Positions 34,087-46,000 of a stretch of 64,000 nucleotides of DNA are shown here, piece by piece; the first letter of the stretch is position 1; each line of letters starts with the position of its first letter. Under the pieces are notes generated by a model. That model searched no databases and was not told the origin of the DNA. It worked only from the letters and a program-made list of their open reading frames with translations. The position numbers were made by a program, and so were the translations under genes. The DNA lies in NCBI GenBank assembly GCA_964017185.1, contig OZ024875.1:60879043-60943042 (forward strand), in the 5' to 3' direction. Source of the stretch: Rugalucina vietnamica. Its lineage: Eukaryota > Mollusca > Bivalvia > Lucinida > Lucinidae.

Positions 34087-37000
34087 TCAGTGCCCTTTGT
34101 ATACTGGTTGTCGTTTCTCTTTAAATGCTGTTAATCCTTCTATCCTGTCTTTGGTTGGGATAACCTGAAAGGGACAAATAGAAAAACCATTATGGTTTAC
34201 TCTTTCACAACTGAGCCACAATGCATGCAATGTGAAACTGAATATTTTACATGTATGTATGGATGGTTTGACTTGAACCACTTTTCCTATGCAGGCTCAG
34301 AGAGTGATTAACCAGTAATCATGTGGTCAGTCAGTAGCGTAGAAGCTTTATCTGTAGGCACAAGCAGCCCAATTATTTCTTTAGGCCCTAATGGGTGGGG
34401 GCCCTTGGCCAATAGAAGCTGACTTGAGGCTTGAAATGACATGTACAAAGTAGAACTGTACTATCTGTGGAGTCAAAGGTGTTGAGCAGCTATATGCAAA
34501 ACTATGATGAAACAGTGACTACCTTTGTATAAATCTTCATGTTGAGGGCTATATAGATAGGTTGTTTTTATAGCTGACAAGTTGATTTCTATATTTTGTG
34601 GTTACATGTCCCAAACAACAATATTATTGCAGTAATTTCTGTTTCCTGTGTATTTACCAGTACTATGAGGTATAAATGTGTCTCACTAAAGAAAACAACA
34701 TGGGATCAGTGGGTTTCAAACCCAGAATCCCTCAATTCAAACACCAATGCTCTATCACGTGAAGGCCACCACTGATGCTTCCCACTGACAAGCTGAGGTG
34801 ACCTGTTAAATTTCCTGAATATAATTGTTGTTGACTGCTTCATTGTTATGACTGTTTAATGAGTTTTAAATAAACAAGAAATTTGTAAGCTTATAATACT
34901 GTTATATTCCTATAGATGATAATATTTAATATAGGCCTAAGTAAAAAGTTAAGGTTCAGATCATAGTATGCCTAAATATGTCTGGTAATGTGTCTGCATT
35001 GTATGCAGAGTAGTAGTAGTAGTAAAAAGTGGCAGTTTTTCGTCATGCCGGGCTGAACGGACTTAATCCAAGATTGCACCACAAGGACGAATGGACATTG
35101 TATGCATGATTTGTGAAATGTTATATATGAGTCGCGTCATGAGAAAACCAACATTTTGCATATGCGAAAACAAAGGCGCAGATCAGCTTCGCAGTCACTG
35201 CGAAGCTGATCAGCGCCTTTGTTTTCGCTACACAGGTAGTACACTTCCTCTACTTTATAAATCTAAAATTTCTAGCCACTGGTCATCTTCTGTGACAGTA
35301 CAGTCTGGTTTGTGTGGGACATGTTCAAAATCACATTGTTTGTTTTCTCATGTTGTGGCTCATATTTTGGATGTTTTGTGTCTGACAGTTTTTCTCCAGA
35401 TACAGTTGTTATATACCTGAGCGTAGCATGTTTCTTCAAATTTCAAACCACTTTCTAAGTCTACCTGAAATTACAAAGAAACTAAAAATGTGATTCAAGC
35501 ACATAAACAATGATATTGTTGACTGCTGATGATTTGTAACTTATCATAAGTAATGTGCAAGCGCTAAATTCTGCTAGAGGCACCAAGTATAAATTTTTAT
35601 GTTCAAATGGGTCATTAACATTTATTATTTTTATCTAGTAGTTTTTGCTATACCATATGTTTTATAGTATAATCTATAACAACCCAATTGGGCCACACCA
35701 TGTGAAAACCAGCATTTTGCATATACGAAAACAAAGGTGCAGATCAGCTTCTCAGTAACTGCAAAGCTGATCAGCGCCTGTGTCTTCACTACACTGACAG
35801 TACAATTCCTCTATTTCTTAAATCCCAAATTTCAAGCTTGTATCTGTCTTCTGTCGGTGCTTGTACAGTTCTGTTTGTGTCATACCTGTTCGCAAACCAC
35901 ATTGTTGGTTTTCTCATGAAGCTGCTCAAATGATTTCAAGCATTAAGTTTAAAAACAGGAGCCAGTTGTTCAAAACTAACGATGTCGTTAGTTAACGATT
36001 TGTTAAAATTTCAAACATGAATACTACAAATACACTGTTATTTTTTGTTGAAAAAATGTGAGAATTCTTTGCACTGCAAAGGATTCTCACATTTTTTCAA
36101 CAAAAAATAACAGTGTATTTGTTACTTTAGCTGATATTTGCTTAACAAATTTATGTCTTAACGATATCGTTAAGCTAACGATGCTTTGAACAACTGGGTC
36201 CAGATGTTTAAAATGCAAGAAGACAATTGCTAAAAGTAATAACAACATACCTCTATACCCCTATTAATTGCAAGTTTTGCCATTTTGAGAGCTATAGGTC
36301 CCTGCAAAATTAAAAGAGATTGGTCTTCATTACTACACTTATACCATCTACCAGAGTTCTGTTTATACTAAAATAACAACTTTTGACATGAATAGCCCAC
36401 TTAAAATGTATGCAAAGGAAATTCACATACACATTGAATGAAGAACAAATTAAAACAATTCATAATGCACCAATCACACAATCAAAATGATTGCCAAGCA
36501 AGAAAACAAAACAAAATTGCCAAATGCAAGACTTCTTAAAAGTGGATTATCTCCCTTGCACCAGATCATTTACAGTATAAACATTATGCTTCTTACAAGT
36601 TCTTAGCAGATAGTTGAGTGGAGGTTGAAGCACTTAACTAGCAAAAAGTGCATATTCTTGTGTCAGTAACTGATAATTGCACATCTTTTTATGGAAAAAA
36701 GGTGTAATATTTTTGTGACCAAATCAACATGCAAATCGACATGGTGGTTAACCGAGGGAACCACTAACTTGCAGTCTTGCAGCCAAGCAGCCTTGCTGAT
36801 GACTAAGCTATTAATGTGGTCTCAATGCAAGATTGTTGCACCTGCGAAAAAAAAAAGTATTGACCTGTATCCCATTACCTGAGGTGCTATTTCCTTTGCT
36901 AGCTCTACAGCCCTGTGATAAGCGGCATCACCCTCGTCATTCTGTTTAACTACATGGTTCACCAGTCTCATCCTTTCAGCATCTATACCGTCTATGACTC

Positions 37001-40000
37001 TAGCAGTAAATATTAATTCTTTAGCTAGAGATGGACCAACAATTCTAGCTAGCCTCTGTGTCCCTCCTGTAAATATCAAATATTATATTTAATTTGTGGC
37101 ATAAAGAAACAGTATTCAGCTAGACATATACTTGTCTGGATAGCTACCGGTACATATATACAAATAAATAGGTTTATTTAAGCTTTTGAGACAGAAGTTC
37201 CTCTAAATACGCATAAGTAAATCAAACCTTTCTTTAGCTTGCCCCTATGATTTAGTGCCGATTGAATTTCAAATTATTGAGCCATGGCTTAAAATACTAG
37301 ATTAAGCATGCAGCTGGCATCAACCTAGCTGCGTTACAATTTGAGCCTGTGCGTGAGAAAAACAACAGTTTGGGATCTGACCAGGTCCGACACAAACCAG
37401 GCTGTACAGTCACAGCATAAAGCTAGAAGCTTGAAACTTTGGATATAAGTAGAAGAGGAATAGTACTATCCGTGTGGCGAAAACAAAGGCGCTGATCAGC
37501 TGTACAGTTACTGCACAGCTGATCTGCGCCTTTGTTTTCCCATATGCAAATCGTTGGTTTTCTCATGCGAAGGCTCCTTTATGTGATGTCTGATCAAGAT
37601 TTTTCAACACAAAAGATCTACATGTAGTACATTTAAACTTAGCAAACCTAAAGCTGAACCATCTGATTACAGGTTAACGGATCAAGTCCAAGCCTGCCAG
37701 GAAAAGTTGTTCAAGTCAAACCATCCATACATATAAGCCTTATTGGTTTAGTTGGGTGGTTATGTTTGAACCACTTTTTGGATGTCATGACATCCTATTT
37801 TTGGGTAAAAGTCTCATAAAATGGTAGCAACGCCCCAACAGAACCATAGCTGTTGACTGGAATGTTAAGCATCAATACAAATAAACAAACAAATCTAAAA
37901 CTGACACATGAACTGGCATGAATTACCTCCTCCTGGTATTATAGCCAGCTTTGTCTCAACAAGACCCATCTTGGCTGTTTCTGCTGCAAGATATATGAGC
38001 CGCCTTGTGAGAAAACCAACAATGTGGTTTGTGAACAGGACCGGCACAAACTGTATCGTCATAGAAGATGGATAGACGCTAGAAATTTCGGATTTAGAAA
38101 GTAGAGGAATTGTACTATCCCTGCAGCGAAAACAGGCGCTGATCAGCTTCGCAGTTACTGCGAAGCTGATCTGCACCTTTGTTTTCGCATATGCAAATTT
38201 TGGTTTTCTCATGACACCACTCATATGTAAAGGCTGAAATAAAGTACATGTTTGCAGAAACGTTAATGCAATCAAACAAATGTATACTTTTTCTTACTAG
38301 CTAGGCAGATTAAGTCAATTTTCAATAAAAATCGTGCATTTAGTGAAACAAGCATGAAATTTGGCATATAGGCTCAGAATGCCCAACTGTTTTGAAAAAT
38401 ATCGTTGTCCAGCTAAAAATTCAAAATGGCGGACAAAATGGCTGCCATTTTCAAAATGGCCACCCTGAAAGACTACAGATCATAGTTTGCTATCTAAAAC
38501 TTCACTGCATTGACTGATTTTCAGGTTTTGGTGTCAATGTCAATGTTTAAGAACCCATTGAATCTAAATTTCCACTTAATATTCATAATGGCAGATAAAC
38601 ACGGCGGCCATTTTCAAAATGGCCACCATTGAAGGCTTGAATTACAGTTTTTCATCTTACATTTCACTGCATTGACCGATTTTGATGCTTTTGGTGTCTA
38701 AATGTATGTAAATGAACCTATAGAATATGAATATACACATAGTTTTCTTGTATTTATCATTTGTCATGACATATTTGTCAAATGTAAAGCAAAAACCTCA
38801 GCCTTTAATGCGCAAAATGCAGTTTATATGTAGCCGTCTGATAAAATATAATGATTTTAGTTGCCTTTAATTTTGTATAGTTGATACGAATTTGTCAGGT
38901 GATAGTATTTAATGATTATCTCATTGCATTTTATGTGTTTAGCAATTTACACCATGAAAACCAACTGACAATTCACCATTTTGATTTAAAATGGGACCGT
39001 TGTATAAATGAGATTGTTATTTTTTCGCCTTATCTTGTGTAACGAGAGTGAAATTATTCCTTCTTTTAAAAACTTCACTACATTGACTGATTTTTTACTT
39101 TTTTGGTGTTAATGTCCATGATTAAGAATCCATTGAATCTAAATGTTTACTTAATATTCATGATTGCGGACAAAATGGCGACCAATATCAAAATTGACGC
39201 CACTGAAGACTTGAATGACAGCTTTTCATCTTACATTTCACTGTGTAAATGAACCTATAGAATATAAATATTCACATAGTTTTCTTGTATTTAACATTAG
39301 TCGTGACATATTTGCCAAATAAAAAGCAATAACACCAGCCTTTAATGTGCAAAATGCACTGTATATGGAGCCATCTGATGAAAATAATGATTTTAGTTGC
39401 ATTTATTTTTGCAAGAATTTGATATGAATATGTCAGGTGATTATATTTAATGATTATCTCTTATTTTTAGCAATTTTTAAAACACTATTAAAAATCAAAA
39501 TGGTGGCCATGTTTTAGCCATACAGAACTTACCCTTATGAATGGCAATTCACCGTTTTGATTGTAAAATAGGACTGTAGTATAAATGACACTGTTATTTG
39601 TTTTGCGCTTATCTTGTGTAAGGAGAGTGAAATCAGTCCTTTTAAAATAAATGCAACATAAATGTCTATGATGCCCGCTTATTTACACTTATTGTGTGGA
39701 TTTATGGTCACTTGAAATGATGTCTGTAAGACGTGTAAGTATCAGTGCCATTTTTGTGGTAGTTGCGTGCATTGGATACACAATAAATGTAATGGCGTGA
39801 CGGGCACAATGTGTCCTTGCCCTGATTTCAACTGTGCTTCATGCTTTGGCTTAGCTAGTCCTATGGATGGAACAGACAAAATGGGGGTGGAGTTTGGTGA
39901 TGAAAAGAAACAGAGGGAGAACACCCATCAAGAAGCATCTATTGAAGTCATGAAGACTTGGTTGACGTCAAGGACCAATATGTCAAATAAGTGGAACATG

Positions 40001-43000
40001 TCACATAATTTTGCTATTTAGGGATATGGTCTCTGGTGGTGGCTGTGAACTACTTTAACCCGATAGCGGGTGTAGTCAACCTGCGTGAGAAATGCCATGC
40101 TTCATGCTGCAGACACTTGAACCATGTCTGTGACTACTCTGAGCCATATTCAATGTCATGCCAAGCAATGGTCCATTTGATTTGTAATGTCCAACGTCAA
40201 ACAAAATGTTGTAGCGGTGGAAAGATTGCCCAAGTACGCAAACTGCACAGAAGAGACAATGCAGACCAAAGAAAACTTGGGAAGAATTATTTCGAGACGG
40301 CAGAAAGAAACTTGGAATTGATTTAACCACCCTGAAAACCGATCTGAACAGACGGGGGCATTTGCGGGGAAGACTTGTCTATCTATCTATCTTCCTTTAC
40401 ATCTTAACCTCCGAGGAGGACTTCAGATGTGTTCCGGTATACCAAGAGCTGAAGGGGGTTAGTTGAAATAAAAGCAATGAAAAGTGGGTGACAAGACTTT
40501 GTACAGTGCGATCAAGAGTGTTAGTATAGTTAAAAGATAAAAACAGATGCTGGTGTTCAAGGACTTTTGTGGTTTATCTGGCAGACAGCTGTGCTAAACT
40601 GAGCCAGAGTGGGTAGTACGGGGATATGCAGTGCTAGGGCATTCCAGTGTATAATTGTCCGGGGGAAAAATGTGAACTTGTAGTAGTCTCTTAGAGCTAG
40701 GATCTGCCTGTATGCCATGGAGTGATTTCTGGATGATTGTCGGGTGTTCCGGATCAGGAAGTCTTGAGCAGGGATGGCTACAAGGTCGTATGTGACCTTG
40801 TATAGGAGGACCAATCGACTATCTATTGGTCAACCCTCAGATGAGGAAAATGGACTATAAACTGGATATAATGATAGTGTGATGACAAAATTAGACTCGT
40901 GTTTTCAGACCTTTTCTAACCACATTCATGTTAGGTGTATCAAATCTCTGTCTAACAGTGATGTCACCACTGTGCCCTGCTTGTGTATAGACAAGACACT
41001 CTTTTCTCTACACCTACAAAATTTAATGGCAGAAAATAGATTATGATTAGAAAGGTCTGATAACAAAAATCTAATTCATCATCATAACATCATTAGATCC
41101 AGTTTATGGTCCATTTTCCTCTACTGAGAGTTGAACTTTCTGCCAAGTCTTCCTCGCAAATGCCGTTCAGACTGGTTTTGAGGGCAGCTAAATCCATTCC
41201 AAGTTTCTTTCTGCCATCTTGCAATACTTCATCCCAAGCTTTCTTTGGGGTGCATTATCTCTTCTGTGCAATTTGCGTACTTAAGCAATCCTTCAATCGC
41301 AACACTCCACATGCCCAAACCGTGCAAAGTACAGCATCCAAAGTTTGGATGTCAAGCTTTTAGTTTCATCATTTTCTTTGACATTACCAATCAAATGGAC
41401 TACTGCCCTGCCATAACACTGGGAATTGCTTAGAGTAGTAACAGGCATGGAACAAGTCTCTGCAGCATAAAACATAATACTTCTCATACAGGTTGATTAC
41501 ACCTGCTATCGGGTCAGATGCGACAAGTAGCAGTATACAAGGGGATGCAGTTGGCAGACTTTCCTCAAACAGCAGCCAGTTCACAGCCACCACAAGAGAC
41601 CATATCCCTAAATAGCAAAACTATGTGACCCGTTCCCCCTTATTGGACATACTGGTCCTCCACGTCAACTAAGTCTGCATGACTTCTATACGCGCTTCGT
41701 GATGGGTTTTCTCCCTCTGTTTCTTTTCATCACCAAACTCCAACTCCATTTTGTCTGTTCCATCCATAGGACTAGCTAAGCCCAAGCATGAAGCACAGTT
41801 GTGTATCCAATGCATGCAACTACCACAAAAATGGCACTGATACCTGTACCTGTCTTACAGACACCATTTCCAGTGACCATGAATTCATATATTCCATACA
41901 CAATAATTGTCAATTACAAAGGGCGGCATGGATATTTATGGTGCATTAATTTAAAAAGAAGGAATAATTTCAATCTCGTTATACAAGATGAGGTGCAAAA
42001 TTACAATCCTATTGATACAATGGTCCCATTGTACAACCAAAATGGTGAATTGCCAGTTTTAAAGGAATGTGCCTGTATTGACAAAACATGGCAACCATTA
42101 TTATTTTAATGGTGTACATTGCTAAACACATAAAATGCAAAGAGATAATCATTAAATGTAATCACCTGACATATTCATATCCACTTTATACAAAAATAAA
42201 GGCAATTAAAATCATTATATTTTATCAGACGGATGCATACAAAATGCATTTCGCACATTAAAGGCTGACGTCTTTGCTTTACATTTGACAAATATGTCAT
42301 GGCAAATAATAAATACAAGAAAACTTTGTGTTTATTCATATTCTATAGGTTCATTTACATACATTTTGACACCAACAACATCAAAATCGGTCAATGCAGT
42401 GAAATGTAAGATGAAAAACTGTAATTCAAGCCTTCAATGGCGGCCATTTTGAAAATGGCCGCCACTTTGTCTGCCATTATGAATATTAAGTAGAACTTTA
42501 GATTCAATGGGTCCTTAAACACGGACACTGACACCAAAAACCTAAAAATCAGTCAATACAGTGAAGTTTTAGATAGCAAACTATGATCTGTAGTCTTTCA
42601 GGGCGGCCATTTTGAAAATGGCGGCCATTTTGTCCGCCATTCTGAATTTTCGACTGGACAACAATATTTTTCAAAATAGTTGGGCATTCTGAGCCTACAT
42701 GCCAAATTTCATGCTTGTTTCACCAAATGCACGATTGTTTCACTAATCTGCCTAGCTATACTTATTTTTCTCCATTATGATAAAAAACCATTAAATTTTG
42801 TGAATACCTGACTATCAACAACCTATGTTCTCGCAAAATACAAGTACCTATATCTATTTTTTCATCAAAGAAATGTCATTTTCATCAGCTGTAATTTCTT
42901 AAAGGTATAGTAATGATGTATCTTTGCAATTTTACTGTATAGTTTATTGTATAAGTTTCCTAACAAAATATTTGTACAAATGATCCAAACCTGCCACCCT

Positions 43001-46000
43001 CATATCACAGGCCAGTGAGAGCTCCAGGCCTCCACCCACCGCAGTACCGTCCAGTGCCACTATGGTGGGTATCGGTAAGTTGGCAATTTCAGACAGTGAC
43101 CCTCTTAACTTGGCAACAAAAGGGCCAACATCTTCTGGTTTCATCGTAGCTCTCTCCTTTAAATCTGCGCCTGATGAAAAATAATATGGTAAATTTTCAA
43201 CATCATTTTTAGAGATGAATTGGATTAAAATAGAAATTTTGAAAAAAAAATTCAGCTACCGACTATACATTTCTGTGAAGTGAGACGATTAAAAGAGCAG
43301 TATTTATTTGATTTTCGTAAGTTATGTAGTAAGTTTAAGAATGTTATCTTACTTAATTTTTATCTCATGCCTTCTTAAACTAAAAGAATGGTATACACAG
43401 GCAGATCCAGGATTTCTGGAATCAGGGTTCAAACACACCAACGGGTTCATTTTCTACATTAAACCTGATTTTTCTGATATTGTCCCATGAAAATCAAACA
43501 ATTCGGACCCACAAAGTGGAGGCTCGAGTGTAACCCCTCTAAATCCGCCACTGGTATTTAGTTGGCCATTTATCAAGCTTCTCTATCAAAATACATGTAT
43601 AACACAACCAATTAATTGTGGAAGTGTCTAATAGTAGTAAACAGTTATCCACATACCTGCACAGAATGTTCCCTTGACTTCACTTCTAAGTATCAGAGCT
43701 CTTAAACTATCATCATATTTCACCTTCTCTAGGGCTTCTGTCAGCTACAGAAAAATATATAAAAAAATATAATGAACAAATTTAATTAATGTCACAGCAA
43801 AACATTTTTTAAAGTAGAAAAAAGTAATAAATCTCAGTCATCAAGTATGACACAACCTCATCTGCATAAAAAAAAACAAAAAACAAAAAAAAAAACAAAA
43901 AACAAAACAAAAAAAAAAAAAACAGAAAATAAGTGACAAGGCAAAATGATAGGTTTTATTAGAATAGCTTTTTAGCTCACCTGAGCAGTTAGGCTCACAA
44001 GGTGAGCTTGTTTGATGGCCATGATCCGGCGTCCGTCCGTCGTCCGTCCGTCCGTCGTCGTCCACCATTTTCAAAGATCTTCTTCTCTGAAACCGCTTGG
44101 CCAATCAAAGCCAAATTTTATAGGAAGCATCTATAGGAAGGGGGAACCAATGTGTTTATAAATAATCCAGGTCACATGACCAAGATGGCCGCCATGCCCA
44201 TATATGGTAAAAACCCTTCAAAATTCTTCTTCTCCGGAACCACTGGACCGATTTCCATGAAACTTGGCATGAAGCATTGGGGATTAGAGTACTACAATGT
44301 GTTTATAAATTATGACCTTCTAATGACCTTGACCTATTTTACAGCAAGGTCAACATAGGTCGCCCGTGCATTTGAATGGGGAAAATTGTTAAAATGTCAT
44401 TTGAAAGGCAAATCTTGCAGGAAATGGGCAAATGGACTGAAGGTAGGTAATTCTAAAAAAAAATTGGACCCCAGGGGTTGGTCTGCCCCCACCCCGGGGC
44501 AATATACATATATATTACAAAAATATTCAAAGATCTTCTTCTCTGAAACCACTTGGCCAATCAAAGCCCAATTTTATAGGAAGCATCTATGGGAAGGGGA
44601 AATCAATGTTTTTATAAATAATTTAGGGTCACATGACCAAGATGGCCGCCATGCCCATATATGGTAAAAACCCTTTAAAATTCTTCTTCTCCTGAACCAA
44701 TGGACCGATTTCAACAAAACTTGGCATGAAGCATCAGGGACTAAAGTACTAAAATGTGTTAATAAATTATGACCTTTGGATGACCTTGACCTATTTTACA
44801 GCAAGGTCAACATGGGTCGCCAATGCATTTGAATGGGGAAAACTTTTAAAATGTCATTGAAAGTGATAGTCTTGCAGGAAATGGGCAGTAGGACTGAATA
44901 TTAATGATTCTGAAAATAAATGGACCCCAGGGGCTCATTTGCCCCAGCCCGGGGCATTATACATGTATATTACCATAATATTCAAACATCTTCTCCTCTG
45001 AAACCACTTGGCCAGTCAAAGCCAAATTTTATGTGAAGCATCTGTAGAATGGAGGAATCAATGTGTATATAAATAATCAAGGTCACATGACCAAGATGGC
45101 CGCCATGCCCATATATGGTATAAACCCTTCCAAAATCTTCTTCTCGGGAACCGGTGAATCGGTTTCGAAGAAACTTGGCATGAAGCATCAATGACTCAAG
45201 TACTACAATGTGTGTATAAATCATGACCCTGTGATGACCTTGACCTATTTTAAGGCAAGGTCAACATGGGTTGCCTATGTATTTGAATGGGTAAATTGTT
45301 AAAATGTCATTTGAAGGGAAAAACTTGTATGGACAGTATATTGATTATTCTGAAAAAAAAAATGACACAAGGGCTTCATCTGCCCCTATACTTGAACTAT
45401 TTTCTATAACATTTGTATATACAGCAGATCTCAGTTGAGCGTTTACAGGACCATTGGTCCTCTGGTTTCATATAGTGACAAAGGTGCTGATCAGTTGCAC
45501 AGTCACCTGATTACTGAGTTCTGAAGAACACTTGTGAATGGTTGCACTATTGATAATCATCATACTTCCACCTCTAGATTCTTCACTTGCTCTACTTGCA
45601 ACCAATAAACTCACAACATTGGTTGACCTCTATTTGAAAATTCAGTGATTAGAAAATACCTTTTGCAGTAGACTCCTGCTAATAGCATTTCTTGCAGCCT
45701 GTCTGTTCAGAGAAAATACAGCTATCCCTGGAACATAGTAAATAGAAGAGATTGTCAGCGAATTGGCATGAAACAAATCTTTCAGCTTCAGCCACAGAAT
45801 ACGACTAGTGACTTGAAACATCTATTAAGAAATTCTGGAATGAACATTCTATAATCTGTCAACCTTATTATTTCATTCTCAATCCGAAGTTTAAAAATCA
45901 TGAAAAAGAAAGACTATGGAAGCCATTTAACATATTTGGTCACTCCATAATTTTGTATTACAAAGGTATTGTTAGAACAAATTTTGTGTATAATCGGATT

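Larger units (their letters stand above)
38298..42757. repeat. Giant foldback (4.5 kb) in hydratase intron 4 with decayed reverse transcriptase in both arms
   Basis: The left arm 38298-about 40380 and right arm about 41135-42757 are imperfect reverse complements: AGCTAGGCAGATTA (38298) with TAATCTGCCTAGCT (42744), and the ATGGCGGCCATTTTGAAAATGG motifs, here cut to GCGGCCATTTTGAAAATGG, at about 38610 and 42440. The left arm has an extra tandem unit of about 0.55 kb. The inner parts (39730-40330 +; 41165-41820 -) both translate in broken frames to a decayed reverse transcriptase C-terminus with [18 protein letters not shown] and [11 protein letters not shown]. The loop carries a further reverse transcriptase fragment. 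Confidence 0.75.

Noticed and set aside
35091-35420. 109-residue reading frame
   Set aside because: It is MITE A translated; similar peptides (ENKGADQLR) recur in every copy.
41801-42109. 102-residue reading frame in the right arm of the 38-43 kb foldback
   Set aside because: The mirrored arm does not keep the frame, and it overlaps repeat sequence.
44152-44667. Reading frames such as [18 protein letters not shown]-like peptides
   Set aside because: They are translations of the Helitron-like repeat unit and recur in both copies.
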